Source: Embleya sp045207655
GTDB lineage: Bacteria; Actinomycetota; Actinomycetes; Streptomycetales; Streptomycetaceae
Assembly: GCF_045207655.1 (NCBI RefSeq)
Contig: NZ_CP108784.1
Coordinates: forward strand, 4,030,001 to 4,094,000
DNA length: 64,000 bases
Direction: 5' to 3'
Position 1 is the stretch's first letter. Each line of letters opens with the position of its first letter. Positions 32,641-43,494 of this stretch are shown here, one piece after another. A program made the translations under genes and the position numbers. The notes beneath the pieces are model-generated. The model had not been told where the DNA came from, searched no databases, and saw nothing but the letters and a program-made list of their open reading frames with translations.

Positions 32641-32705
32641 CAAGTACTGCGTCGTGACTTGTTATCGGCGCCTCGCCGCCCCGCGACCGTGCGCCGTGGA
32701 AGCCG

Positions 32706-33311
32706 CTACCGGCTCAGGATCAGGCTCATCGCCTCGGCCCGTGTGGCGGCGTTCAGCAACTGGCCGCGCACGGCGGAGGTGAGGGTGCGCGCACCCGGCT
32801 TGCGTATGCCGCGCATCGTCATGCACAGGTGCTCGCACTCGACCACCACGATCACCCCGCGCGGGCGCAGGATGTTCACCAGCGCGTCGGCGATCTGGGT
32901 GGTCAGCCGCTCCTGCACCTGCGGACGCTTGGCGTAGACGTCCACCAGGCGCGCGAGCTTGGAGAGGCCGGTGATCTGACCGTCCTCCGACGGGATGTAC
33001 CCCACGTGCGCCACCCCGTGGAAGGTCACGAGGTGGTGCTCGCACGTGCTGTAGACCTCGATGTCCTTGACCAGGACCATCTCGTCGTGGCCGAGGTCGA
33101 AGGTCGTGGTGAGCACGTCCTCGGGCTCCTGCCGCAGCCCCGCGAAGATCTCCTGATACGACCTGGCCACACGGGCCGGGGTGTCCTTGAGACCCTCGCG
33201 GTCGGGGTTCTCCCCGACCGCGAGCAACAGCTCCCGAACCGCGCGCTCGGCGCGATCCTGGTCGAACTCACCCACGGCACGACCGTCGAAGGTGACCGGG
33301 TCGATCGTCAC
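32706..33311 (-). CDS. folE: GTP cyclohydrolase I
   Basis: 201 residues from GTG 33311 (VTIDPVTFDGRAVGEFDQ), two bases after the ftsH stop. It converts GTP to dihydroneopterin triphosphate, the first step of folate synthesis. The zinc ligands are Cys and His in VYSTCEHHLVTFHG and Cys in VVVECEHLCM; GYIPSEDGQITGLSKLARLVDVYAKRPQVQERLT and TMRGIRKPGARTLTS are diagnostic. The longer open frame to 33506 only overlaps ftsH. Confidence 0.97.
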   Translation of the reverse strand: MTIDPVTFDGRAVGEFDQDRAERAVRELLLAVGENPDREGLKDTPARVARSYQEIFAGLRQEPEDVLTTTFDLGHDEMVLVKDIEVYSTCEHHLVTFHGVAHVGYIPSEDGQITGLSKLARLVDVYAKRPQVQERLTTQIADALVNILRPRGVIVVVECEHLCMTMRGIRKPGARTLTSAVRGQLLNAATRAEAMSLILSR

Positions 33312-33313
33312 GT

Positions 33314-35368
<2,055 letters not shown>

Positions 35369-35590
35369 CGATGCGGGGCAGCAGACGCCCCGTCCCTCCT
35401 GCCGACTTTTGACCCGGACGCCTTATGGCCCCCGGGTACGTTGCCTGTCCGGTATCGCCCGGCACGGTCGCCCGTGCTGATCGGATGTCACTGCGTTAGA
35501 CGGTACACCGGGCGTCCGCACGTCAACGCGCCGCGCGTTCACTCACGTTGCGCGCCTTCGTGGATCGACCCCCGACGCATCCTCCAACGA

Positions 35591-35607
35591 GGGGAAACGT
35601 TCCCCTT
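35591..35607. promoter_or_regulatory. Palindrome AGGGGAA-ACG-TTCCCCT in the ftsH-hpt gap
   Basis: Perfect 7-base arms with a 3-base spacer. The 307-base gap 35369-35675 contains no gene; it should include the ftsH promoter (ftsH starts at 35368, leftward) and the 3' region of hpt. The palindrome is 223 bases upstream of ftsH, so it could be an operator or part of the hpt terminator. The regulator is unknown. Confidence 0.4.
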
Positions 35608-35675
35608 GTTCCCGGATGCTGTTACAGGATGTCGATCGCGCAAACCCGAAGCCATGATCCATGCGCCCGAGCGGG

Positions 35676-36245
35676 TCAGGTCGGCTTCGAACCGCCGTAC
35701 ACGTGCTCGGCCAGTGTGCCCACGAACGGCAGGTTGCGGTAGCGCTCGGCGTAGTCGAGGCCGTAGCCCACCACGAACTCGTTGGGGATGTCGAAGCCCA
35801 CGTACTTGACCGGGATGTCGACCTTGGCGGCCTCCGGCTTGCGGAAGAACGCGCACACCTCGAGCGAGGCGGGGCCTCGCGAGGTGAGGTTGGCGAGCAT
35901 CCACGACAGGGTCAGGCCCGAGTCGATGATGTCCTCGACGACCAGGACGTGCCGACCGGCGATGTCCGCGTCGAGGTCCTTGAGGATGCGCACGACGCCC
36001 GAGGACTTGGTGCCGGAGCCGTAGGACGACACCGCCATCCAGTCCATCTTGACCGGCGAGTGCACCGCCCGGGCGAGGTCGGCCATGACCATGACGGCGC
36101 CCTTGAGCACGCCGACGAGCAGCAGGTCCTGACCCTGGTAGTCCTCGTCGATCCGCTCGGCGAGCTCGACGAGCTTCGCCTCGATCTCCTCCTGCGTGAC
36201 GAGGACCCTTTCGAGGTCGGCGCCCATGTCCTTCTCGTCCACCAC
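35676..36245 (-). CDS. hpt: Hypoxanthine phosphoribosyltransferase
   Basis: 189 residues from GTG 36245; ATG 36227 (MGADLERVLV), with GAGAAGG in front, is an equally good start. It salvages hypoxanthine/guanine with PRPP. The PRPP motif is VLVVEDIIDSGLTL, VGVLKGAVMVMADLARAV is the N-terminal strand/helix, and VGFDIPNEFVVGYGLDYAERYRNLP is the C-terminal hood. The order ftsH-hpt-tilS is conserved widely in bacteria. Confidence 0.96.
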   Translation of the reverse strand: MVDEKDMGADLERVLVTQEEIEAKLVELAERIDEDYQGQDLLLVGVLKGAVMVMADLARAVHSPVKMDWMAVSSYGSGTKSSGVVRILKDLDADIAGRHVLVVEDIIDSGLTLSWMLANLTSRGPASLEVCAFFRKPEAAKVDIPVKYVGFDIPNEFVVGYGLDYAERYRNLPFVGTLAEHVYGGSKPT

Positions 36246-36288
36246 ATGCCTTACTACGAAGTTTTCGACAGAGCCCCGCGGTCACCGG

Positions 36289-37269
36289 TCAGGATTGAGC
36301 CGGCCGGTGAAAGAGAAGCCTGCCACACCGCCTGCGTATCTCGACGCCCCCGGGCAGGTGGATGGGCCCCTGGCCGTGCCACGAGATGACCAGCTTCTCC
36401 ACCGCCTCCACGTGCCGGGCGAACAACGCGCCGGGGGGACTGCCCGCGCCGACGGCGGTCCGGCGCAGCACCCGGCGGCGCACCGCCGCGGGCAGTTCGG
36501 CCAGCCCGGCGACCTCCAGCTCCCCGTCGTCGTGCGTGACGTCCGCCTGGGCCCGGTCGGCCCACTGGTCGAGTGCCTCGGCGTCGTCGCGGAACAGTCG
36601 CGCGGTGCGGGCCAGCGCCTCGGACACCCCGGGGCCCAGCGCCTTCTCCAGCACCGGGAGCACCTCGTGCCGCACCCGCGCCCTGGTGTACGCCGGGTCG
36701 GCGTTGTGCGGGTCCTCCCAGGGCAGCAGGTCCTGCGCGACGCACGCCTGGCGGGTGATGTCGCGGCCCAGCTCCAGGAACGGGCGCTGGTAGTGGCCGG
36801 TCAGCGGCGGCATGCCGGCGAGCGAGCGGGCGCCGGAGCCTCGGGCGAGCCCGAGCAGGACGGTCTCGGCCTGGTCCTCCAGGGTGTGTCCGAGCAGCAC
36901 CAGCGCGGCGCCGTGCGTCTTGGCGGCGGTGTCCAGGGCGGTGTAGCGGGCCAGCCGCGCGGCGCCCTCGGGGCCGCCCCGGGTGCCGACCGTGACGCCG
37001 AGCGCGTCGACCGGGCCCAGGCCCAGGTCGCGCAGCCGGGCGACCAGGTCCACGGCTCGGCGGGTGGAGCCGGCCTGGAGACCGTGGTCGACGGTGATGG
37101 CTCCGGCGCGCAGACCCGCGCGGGGAGCCTCGAACGCGGTGGCCGCTGCGAGCGCCAACGAGTCCGCGCCACCACTGCAGGCCACCAGGACGAGATCACC
37201 CGGTTGCAGCTCGCGCAGGGTCTTGCGGACGGCCAGCCTGGTGGCGGCCACGGCGGGATGGGGTCCCAC
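36289..37269 (-). CDS. tilS: tRNA(Ile)-lysidine synthase
   Basis: 326 residues. It changes the wobble C of tRNA-Ile(CAU) to lysidine, so AUA is read as Ile. The PP-loop ATPase motif SGGADS is at 32-37. ITVDHGLQAGSTRRA, GHTLEDQAETVLLGLARGSG, ARSLAGMPP and the RARVRHEVLPVLE segment are typical. The C-terminal domain is short, as in other actinobacterial TilS proteins. It lies 43 bases upstream of hpt. Confidence 0.95.
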   Translation of the reverse strand: MGPHPAVAATRLAVRKTLRELQPGDLVLVACSGGADSLALAAATAFEAPRAGLRAGAITVDHGLQAGSTRRAVDLVARLRDLGLGPVDALGVTVGTRGGPEGAARLARYTALDTAAKTHGAALVLLGHTLEDQAETVLLGLARGSGARSLAGMPPLTGHYQRPFLELGRDITRQACVAQDLLPWEDPHNADPAYTRARVRHEVLPVLEKALGPGVSEALARTARLFRDDAEALDQWADRAQADVTHDDGELEVAGLAELPAAVRRRVLRRTAVGAGSPPGALFARHVEAVEKLVISWHGQGPIHLPGGVEIRRRCGRLLFHRPAQS

Positions 37270-37424
37270 GGCTCGACGACACCTCCTTGCACGTCCGGTT
37301 CGGCCGGTTCGCGGAGGTCGCGGCCTCCGCGAGAAATGCCGAAGAGAATTGGTTTGCCCACGCTACGTCACCCGAAGCGCGCCGGGCCGCAGACACCACC
37401 GGATGTCGCCCGGATGAGGACGCG

Positions 37425-37446
37425 GGCGGGCCGGCGCCGGCCCGCC
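37425..37446 (-). terminator. 22-base perfect palindrome downstream of the zinc peptidase gene
   Basis: GGCGGGCCGGC (37425-37435) and 37436-37446 are exact complements. It lies 41 bases past the metallopeptidase stop. The gap 37270-37486 contains no gene and also holds the tilS promoter. Confidence 0.55.
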
Positions 37447-37486
37447 GCGGCCCGAGACGGCGCCGCGTCGGGTCTCGCGCGTCGGC

Positions 37487-38641
37487 TCACGCGGGGTCGG
37501 TGGGGCCCTCGGTCGGGGCGGGCCCGGTGCCGGCCTTGCCGTGCACCCGGTCCACCCACGTGCCCGGCTCGGCCACCTCGGCCTTGGTGGGCAGCGTGTT
37601 CGGGGAGGTCCACACCCGGTTGAAGCCCTCCATGCCGACCCGACCGACGACCTCGCGCACGAACCGCTCGCCGTCGCGGTACTGGCGCAGTTTGGCGTCC
37701 ATGCCCAGCAGCTTGCGCAGTGCCTGGTCGAGTCGCCCGGTGCCCTGGGCGCGACGCTCGGCGAACTTCTCCCGGATCTCCGCCACGGTGGGGATCACCT
37801 GCGGCCCGACCCCGTCCATCACGAAGTCGGCGTGCCCCTCCAGGAGCGACATCACCGCGGTGATCCGGCCCAGGATCTCGCGCTGTTCCGGCGTCTGCAC
37901 GAGTTCGACCAGCGAGCCGCCGTCACCGTCGCCCTCGCCGCCGCCCCGGCGCGCGCCGGCGAACGTGGAGACCGCCTCGCGCAGCCGGCCGAGCACCGCC
38001 GACGGGTCGACCTCGGTCTGCCCCAGGAAGCCGTGGATCTCCTGTTCGAGGTGGTCGCGCAGCCACGGCACGGCGGTGAACTGGGTCCGGTGGGTCTCCT
38101 CGTGCAGGCACACCCACAGCCGGAAGTCGTGCGGGTCCACCCCGAGCTCGCGCTCGACCTGGACGATGTTGGGCGCGACCAGGAGCAGCCGCCCGGGGCC
38201 GTGCCCGCTCGCGCCCGGGGTCTGCGGCGCGAAGGTCTCGTACTGGCCGAGCACGCGCGAGGACAGGAACGCGAGCAGCGTGCCCAGCTCCAGGCCGGTG
38301 ACCTTGCCGCCCACGGTGCCCAGCGCGGCACCGCCCGGCATGTTCTCGCGGCGCTGTTCCACCTTGTCCAGGAGCGGGCGCAACACGTGCCGGAAGCCCT
38401 GCACGTTGGCGCGCGCCCAGCCCGGTCGGTCCACCACCAGGACCGGGGTGTCGTTGTCGCCCGAATCGAGTCCCGTGAACGCCCGTACGTGCCCCTCGGA
38501 CGTCTTGGCGTGCGCGCGCAGCTCCGCCACGACCGCCCGCGCCTCGTCCCGTCCGACGTCGGGTCCCGGCCGCACGAGCCGGTTCGCCGTCGCCACGGCC
38601 AGGTCCCAATCGATCATGTCCGCACCGTTGCCGCTCGTCAT
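37487..38641 (-). CDS. Zincin-type metallopeptidase (DUF2342, F420-biosynthesis-associated family)
   Basis: 384 residues from ATG 38641. The zinc-binding motif is LHEETHRTQF (HExxH) near residue 180. WARANVQGFRHVLRPLLDK, LVAPNIVQVERELGVDPHDFRLWVCLHE, LLEGHADFVMDGVGPQVIPT (a downstream Glu that may be the third ligand) and GMDAKLRQYRDGERFVREVV match the zincin_2/DUF2342 family. This family always sits between tilS and dacB in actinobacteria, including M. tuberculosis. The substrate is unknown. Its C-terminal tail is Pro/Gly-rich. Confidence 0.9.
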   Translation of the reverse strand: MTSGNGADMIDWDLAVATANRLVRPGPDVGRDEARAVVAELRAHAKTSEGHVRAFTGLDSGDNDTPVLVVDRPGWARANVQGFRHVLRPLLDKVEQRRENMPGGAALGTVGGKVTGLELGTLLAFLSSRVLGQYETFAPQTPGASGHGPGRLLLVAPNIVQVERELGVDPHDFRLWVCLHEETHRTQFTAVPWLRDHLEQEIHGFLGQTEVDPSAVLGRLREAVSTFAGARRGGGEGDGDGGSLVELVQTPEQREILGRITAVMSLLEGHADFVMDGVGPQVIPTVAEIREKFAERRAQGTGRLDQALRKLLGMDAKLRQYRDGERFVREVVGRVGMEGFNRVWTSPNTLPTKAEVAEPGTWVDRVHGKAGTGPAPTEGPTDPA

Positions 38642-38778
38642 ACCGCCACGGTACGTGCTCGGCGCGGCCTCGAAAGAGGAACCGGGGCCCGCGACTTGTG
38701 CGGATCGCGGATTCGGCGGACCCGCGAGGCGGCTCGGCCCGCGGCGCGAACCGGGTCGAACGCCGGGAGCGGCACGCT

Positions 38779-40182
38779 TCAGCCGGCGCAGCCGCAGTCG
38801 GCCAGCGCGGCGGCCATCCGGTCGATCGCCGCACGGGCCGGGTCGGGGTCGCCGGTGAACCTGTCGGCCAGGATCGCGAACGCGAGCAGTCGGCCGTCCT
38901 TGTCCCGGACCAGCCCGGACAGCGTGCTGACCCCGGTCAGCGAGCCGGTCTTGGCGCGGACCACGCCGGCCGCGTCGGCGGAGCCGCTGGTGGCCCCGTA
39001 CCGGTCGGTCAGGGTGCCGGTGAAGCCCGCGATGGGCAGGCCGGTGAGCGCCCAGCGCAGTTCGGGGTGCGCCGTGGACGCGGCCACCGCGAGGGTCCGC
39101 ACGAGGGTCTGCGGGGTGAGCTTGTCCTCCTTGTCCAACCCGCTGCCGTCCTTGAGGTTGGACGCGCCGTAGGGGACGCCCAGGCCCTCCAGGACCTGGC
39201 GCGCCGCGACGGTGCCGCCCTGGAAGCTCGCGGGCTGCCCCTTGGCGATCGCGACCTGCCGCAGCAGCGCCTCGGCCAGGTCGTTGTCGCTGAACGTCAA
39301 CATCTGCTCGACCATCGCGGACAGCGGCGGGGACTGCACGGAGGCGAGTTCGGGCGCGCCGGAGGCGGGCGCGGTGCCCGGGGCGGGCGTGCCGTCGACG
39401 GTGATGCCCGCGGTCTTGAGCTGGGCGGCGAACTTCTTCGCGGCGTCGATGCCCGGGGAGGCCACCCGGTTGCTCTCCTTGCCGACCACGCCCGGGTCCA
39501 CCCGGCCCTCGTCGACCATCAGCGACACCACCGGCGCGATGTTCTCGTTGACGCCGATCGCGTGCAGGGCCGGACCGGTGTAGAGCGTGGTGTCGTACTG
39601 GAGTTTGACCTGAGTGGTGCCGCTCGCCTTGAGCGCGGCCGCCGTCGCCGTCGCCAGGTCGGACAGCCGGGCGGGTCGGTAGCCGGGGCCGAACTGCCCG
39701 CCGTCGAGGGCGGTCAGCGTCGGGTCCCCGCCGCCGACCAGCACGATGGTGCCGGGCGTCGCGCCGGGCACCACCCGGGTCGCGATCCGGTGGTTCGGGC
39801 CCGGCGCGGTGAGCGCGGCCACCGCCGTGGTGATCTTGGTGGTGGACGCCGGCGTCGCCGCGCGCTCCTGGTTGGCGCCGTACAGCGGGCGCCCGGTCAG
39901 CGCGTCGACCACGGCGACCGCGGGCGGTGCGCCGAGCGCGGTCGCCTTGGCCAACGGTTCCAGCGCGGCCCGGATGCCGGCCTCGGTCGGGGTGGCCCCG
40001 GTCGCATCGCCGGACACCGGCGCGAGCACCGGCGGCGCGGCGGCGCTCGCCACCCGCTTGGTGTCCTCGTCGGCTCGGGCCAGGCGTTCGCCCTTCCACG
40101 ACCCGTGCACGAGCGTCACGAGCACGGCCAGCACGATGGCCGCCACCACCGCGGCGATCGCTTTGCTCCTGGTGCCGGCCAC
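38779..40182 (-). CDS. dacB: D-alanyl-D-alanine carboxypeptidase/endopeptidase (PBP4 class)
   Basis: 467 residues from GTG 40182. An N-terminal hydrophobic segment (AIAAVVAAIVLAVLVTLVHG) exports it or anchors it. The penicillin-binding triad is complete: SxxK in ASTTK (113-116), SxN in FSDNDLAEALLRQ, and KTG in VRAKTGSLTGVSTLSG. The large insert between the first two motifs is typical of S13 peptidases. It trims peptidoglycan stem peptides outside the membrane. It is divergent from ppa across 151 bases. Confidence 0.95.
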   Translation of the reverse strand: MAGTRSKAIAAVVAAIVLAVLVTLVHGSWKGERLARADEDTKRVASAAAPPVLAPVSGDATGATPTEAGIRAALEPLAKATALGAPPAVAVVDALTGRPLYGANQERAATPASTTKITTAVAALTAPGPNHRIATRVVPGATPGTIVLVGGGDPTLTALDGGQFGPGYRPARLSDLATATAAALKASGTTQVKLQYDTTLYTGPALHAIGVNENIAPVVSLMVDEGRVDPGVVGKESNRVASPGIDAAKKFAAQLKTAGITVDGTPAPGTAPASGAPELASVQSPPLSAMVEQMLTFSDNDLAEALLRQVAIAKGQPASFQGGTVAARQVLEGLGVPYGASNLKDGSGLDKEDKLTPQTLVRTLAVAASTAHPELRWALTGLPIAGFTGTLTDRYGATSGSADAAGVVRAKTGSLTGVSTLSGLVRDKDGRLLAFAILADRFTGDPDPARAAIDRMAAALADCGCAG

Positions 40183-40333
40183 GCGAGACCATCCCCTTCC
40201 GCCGGACCACCGGCCATGCGAGACACTGAGACGAGATCAGGTTCTGTCCGGGACCTGTGCCGGGTTCGGCCTCGCGGACAGAACGACCCTAACGGTCCCG
40301 GCAACGGTCCCGGCGCAGCACTATGGAGGAGCC

Positions 40334-40825
40334 TTGGAGTTCGACGTCACCATCGAGATCCCCCGGGGATCGCGCAACAAGTACGAGGTGGACCACGAGA
40401 CGGGCCGCATCCGGCTCGACCGGATGTTGTTCACGTCGACGCGCTACCCGGCGGACTACGGCTTCATCGAGGACACCCTCGGTGAGGACGGTGACCCGCT
40501 GGACGCGCTGGTGCTGCTGGACGAGCCGACCTTCCCGGGCGTGCAGGTCAAGTGCCGGGCGATCGGCATGTTCCGGATGACGGACGAGGCCGGCGGCGAC
40601 GACAAGGTTCTGTGCGTGCCGGCCACGGACCCGCGCGTGGAGCACCTGCGTGACATCCACCACGTCTCGGAGTTCGACCGGCTCGAGATCCAGCACTTCT
40701 TCGAGGTCTACAAGGACCTGGAGCCGGGCAAGTCGGTCGAGGGCGCCAACTGGGTCGGCCGCGACGAGGCCGAGGCCGAGGTCGAGGCCTCGCGCAAGCG
40801 GCTCACCGAGCAGGGTCACCACTGA
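40334..40825 (+). CDS. ppa: Inorganic pyrophosphatase
   Basis: 163 residues from a TTG start at 40334, preceded by GGAGGA at 40325; homologues begin at the same MEFDVTIEIPRGS position. It hydrolyses pyrophosphate, pulling biosynthetic reactions forward. YPADYGFIEDTLGEDGDPLDALVLLDEPTFPG contains the metal-binding acidic cluster. KVLCVPATDPR, HHVSEFDRLEIQHFFEVYKDLEPGK and VGRDEAEAEV complete a family I enzyme. No domain is missing. Confidence 0.96.
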   Translation: MEFDVTIEIPRGSRNKYEVDHETGRIRLDRMLFTSTRYPADYGFIEDTLGEDGDPLDALVLLDEPTFPGVQVKCRAIGMFRMTDEAGGDDKVLCVPATDPRVEHLRDIHHVSEFDRLEIQHFFEVYKDLEPGKSVEGANWVGRDEAEAEVEASRKRLTEQGHH

Positions 40826-40842
40826 CCCGGTAGCACGACACG

Positions 40843-40902
40843 CGAACGCCGGTCGGCGACGGGCACCCCACAACCGGGGTGGCCGCCGCCGACCGGCGTT
40901 CG
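40843..40902. terminator. Bidirectional terminator after ppa
   Basis: 16-base perfect arms at 40843-40858 (CGAACGCCGGTCGGCG) and 40887-40902, with a nested CACCCC/GGGGTG hairpin in the loop. It lies between the convergent ppa and NlpC/P60 genes. Confidence 0.8.
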
Positions 40903-40947
40903 TCGTCCCGGGCACCGGGGAGCCGATCCGCAGGGCTCGGGACGCGG

Positions 40948-42300
40948 TCAGGACGGGCGGGCGTAGTAGTCCGGGGTGCCCATGTAGAACATGTTGCTGA
41001 TCTTGACCACGTCGCCGGTGCGCGGCGCGTGGATCATCCGGCCGCCGCCCAGGTACATCGCGACGTGGTGGATGTCGGACGCGTTCTTGGTCCCGCTCCA
41101 GAAGATCAGGTCGCCCGGACGCAGGTTCCGGTAGGACACGGGCGTGCTCTCGACGTACTGCGTGGCGGCGAAGTGGGTCATGTTCACGCCCGCCTCGCGC
41201 CACGCCCGCATCACCAGGCCCGAGCAGTCGTAGCCGCGCGGGCCCTCGCCGCCCCACACGTAGGGCTTGCCGAGTTGGGCCTTGGCGTAGGCGATCGCGG
41301 CGGACACGCCGGCGGCGGCCGGGGCCTTGCCCGAGGTGTCGGGCCGGGTCGCGGCGGCCGGGTCGGTGCCCTTGGCCGGCTTGGCGGGCTCGCTCGTACT
41401 GCCGGCCTTGCTCGCCGCCTGTTCGCGGGCTTCCCGGGCCTCCCGGGCCGCCTCGGCCTGCCGGTCGGCCTCCTGTCGGGCCTGTTCGCGGGCCGCTTCG
41501 GCCTCGGCCCGGGCGCGCGCCTCCTCCTCGGCGCGACGCTGAGCCTCGGCCGCCAGGTCGTCCCGACGCTGCGTCTCCAGGGCGACCGAGGTCTGCTTCA
41601 GCTCGGCCAGTTCGCTCAGCAGCGCGGTGCGCCGAGCCGCGATCTCGCCGACGCGGCGCTGCTGTGCCGCGAGTTCGGCCTCGACCCGGTCCTTGGCCGC
41701 GCGTACCGCCTCGGTCGCGCGGGCGGCAGCCTCCGCCGTGTGCACGGCGTCGGCCTTGGCGGTCGCCGCGTCGCGGACGGCGGTGGTGCCGCGCCGCACG
41801 GTGTCGTCGCCGTCCTGTGAGATCCGGCGCAGGCTCTCCGTCCGGGTGACCAGGTCGGCGGGCGAGTCGGCGCCCAGGACCGCCTGGAAGGTGCCGAGCC
41901 GGGCACCGCCGCCCATCCGGTAGGTCTGCGCGGCGAGCCGGCCGAGTTCGTCCCGGGCCAGGCCCAGTTGCGCGTCGGCCGCACGCAGGTGTCCGTCGGC
42001 GACGACGGCCCGGTCCCGGGTCTGCTCCCGCAGCACCACGGCCCCGTTGTACGCCTCGACGGCGACGCCGGCGCGGATGTCGAGCCGCTCGAGGTCGCTC
42101 GCCTCACGATCGAGTTCGGCCTCGATCAGGCCGACGTCCGAGACCTTGCCGGTGACCGCGTCCTGCGCCCGGCGGACCTGGTCGGTCCCCGGGTGGCCGG
42201 AGCCGGCCGGGTCGTCGGCGAAGGCCCCGGGGGTGATCGTGAGGACGAGGACGGCGGCGAGTCCGGCAGGGACTGCGGCATGGATGAACGATCGAGGCAT
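40948..42300 (-). CDS. NlpC/P60 peptidoglycan endopeptidase with coiled-coil domain
   Basis: 450 residues from ATG 42300, with GGAGGGAG upstream. The signal peptide MPRSFIHAAVPAGLAAVLVLTITPGAFADD is followed by a long coiled coil (about residues 45-290, including AEAQRRAEEEARARAEAEAA) and a Lys/Pro linker. The C-terminal NlpC/P60 domain (ISAAIAYAKAQLGKPYVWGGEGP) has catalytic Cys in GYDCSGLVMRAW, His in DIHHVAMYLGGGRMIHAP and a third polar residue after it. RipA-like enzymes of this design cleave D-Glu-mDAP bonds during division or growth. Confidence 0.93.
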   Translation of the reverse strand: MPRSFIHAAVPAGLAAVLVLTITPGAFADDPAGSGHPGTDQVRRAQDAVTGKVSDVGLIEAELDREASDLERLDIRAGVAVEAYNGAVVLREQTRDRAVVADGHLRAADAQLGLARDELGRLAAQTYRMGGGARLGTFQAVLGADSPADLVTRTESLRRISQDGDDTVRRGTTAVRDAATAKADAVHTAEAAARATEAVRAAKDRVEAELAAQQRRVGEIAARRTALLSELAELKQTSVALETQRRDDLAAEAQRRAEEEARARAEAEAAREQARQEADRQAEAAREAREAREQAASKAGSTSEPAKPAKGTDPAAATRPDTSGKAPAAAGVSAAIAYAKAQLGKPYVWGGEGPRGYDCSGLVMRAWREAGVNMTHFAATQYVESTPVSYRNLRPGDLIFWSGTKNASDIHHVAMYLGGGRMIHAPRTGDVVKISNMFYMGTPDYYARPS

Positions 42301-42396
42301 GCGGTCTCCCTCCAAGCGGCGGGCACCGAGGGGAACCGGACGTTCCGATTCCGGGCAGGCCTTCTCACGCTAACGAGCCGTAGTCACAACCGCACC

Positions 42397-42428
42397 ATAA
42401 GCCACATATTTCCCGCTAATGGGCTTAT
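42397..42428. promoter_or_regulatory. AT-rich inverted repeat ATAAGCC/GGCTTAT upstream of the NlpC/P60 gene
   Basis: Perfect 7-base arms at 42397-42403 and 42422-42428 in an unusually AT-rich stretch, 97 bases before the start codon. It may be an operator or part of the 5' untranslated leader. I looked for the ydaO/yuaA (c-di-AMP) riboswitch that precedes many genes of this type and could not fit it. Confidence 0.4.
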
Positions 42429-42485
42429 CCCTCAGCGGTCGACCCGAACACCGGTACGCACGCGGGTCCCGCCGACCACACACCC

Positions 42486-42510
42486 GCGCCCGGCCCCGTC
42501 GGGCCGGCGC
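42486..42510 (-). terminator. Hairpin after the beta-propeller gene
   Basis: GCGCC-GGCCC (42486-42496, one bulged C) pairs with 42501-42510 around CGTC. It lies six bases past the stop codon of the leftward gene. Confidence 0.5.
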
Positions 42511-42515
42511 TCGGT

Positions 42516-43454
42516 TCAGCCGGTCGCCATCGACTGCTCCAGGGACCACGTGCACACCGTGCCCGACTCCGAGTCGGCGGTGAGCCACACGCCGTCGGAG
42601 CGCACCACGAGCCATTCGCGCGGCGCGTCCTCGGGGTACTCGACCTCGGCGATCGCCCGCAGGTCCGGCACCGAGAACAGCACGTGCCGCTCGCCCGAGG
42701 AGGCGGCGAGCACCAGGTCGCGGCGGACGAAGCCCGCGTAGATGTCGAACACCTCGTCCTGGTCCGGGAAGACCTGCTCGCCCGGTCGGGCCGCTATCAC
42801 CGCGCCGTCCGGGAAGCGCACCAGCCCCAGTGGACCGGCCTCGATCGGCGTGGTCAGCATCATCCGGCCGGAGCCGTGGATGTCGTTGAGCACCCGGCTG
42901 TCCCCCGGCGGCACCTGGGCGACCGTGCCCGGGGCGTCCGCGCGGAGCACGAAGATCCGGTACGCGTCGTCGGCGTGCGACGCGGCCAGGCCCACATGCA
43001 CGCCGTCGGGATGCGGAAGCAGTTCGGAGCCGACGGTGGTCGGGTCCAGCGGCCAGGTCGCCAGCGCGGAGCCGTCCGCGCCGTCGAGCAGCACACACCG
43101 GTCCCCCTCCGCGGTCCGCACCACCGCCCAGACCCCGGCCGAGGTGACCGCGCTCGAGCCGGCCTCCTCGGCCTCCCACGGCACGTGCGGGTGTGCCCAC
43201 ACCTCGCGTCCGTCCGGATCCAGCACGACGACCCGATCCGGTGCCGAGGCGACGAAGTGCCCGAGGTCCGGGGTGACCGAGTGGCCGCCCCGCCAGTCCT
43301 CGGGCAGTCGTACCTCGCGCACGGTGGTCAGCGAGTCGTCGAGCACGACGAGCGAGCCGTCCACACCGTGCGCGAGCCAGGCCGCCGCGCCGGGGATGCG
43401 GTCGAGACTCCACAGGGACGGCAGGGTCGCCCGGGCCAGAAGTTGAGCGCGCAT
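42516..43454 (-). CDS. Beta-propeller-like protein, function unknown
   Basis: 312 residues from ATG 43454 (MRAQLLARATLPSLWSLDR). Repeating short strands ending in VVLDDSL, VVVLDPDGREVWAH, VLLDGADGSALATW, RIFVLRADAPG and VLFSVPDLRAIAEV suggest a five- to seven-bladed WD40/PQQ-like propeller. No signal peptide or catalytic motif is visible, so it is probably cytoplasmic. A TAGAGT -10-like hexamer lies directly before the ATG on the minus strand and no ribosome site is seen, so translation may be leaderless. I do not recognise the family. Confidence 0.7.
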   Translation of the reverse strand: MRAQLLARATLPSLWSLDRIPGAAAWLAHGVDGSLVVLDDSLTTVREVRLPEDWRGGHSVTPDLGHFVASAPDRVVVLDPDGREVWAHPHVPWEAEEAGSSAVTSAGVWAVVRTAEGDRCVLLDGADGSALATWPLDPTTVGSELLPHPDGVHVGLAASHADDAYRIFVLRADAPGTVAQVPPGDSRVLNDIHGSGRMMLTTPIEAGPLGLVRFPDGAVIAARPGEQVFPDQDEVFDIYAGFVRRDLVLAASSGERHVLFSVPDLRAIAEVEYPEDAPREWLVVRSDGVWLTADSESGTVCTWSLEQSMATG

Positions 43455-43494
43455 GGCGTGAACTCTATTGGCGCCCGGCACCGACCCGTACGGC

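Noticed and set aside
37487..40210. 907-codon minus-strand frame
   Set aside because: It joins a shadow of dacB to the real zinc peptidase, which starts at 38641 with a recognisable N-terminus.
42301..42515. ydaO/yuaA (c-di-AMP) riboswitch upstream of the NlpC/P60 gene
   Set aside because: Expected from context, but the conserved core could not be fitted to the leader on the minus strand.
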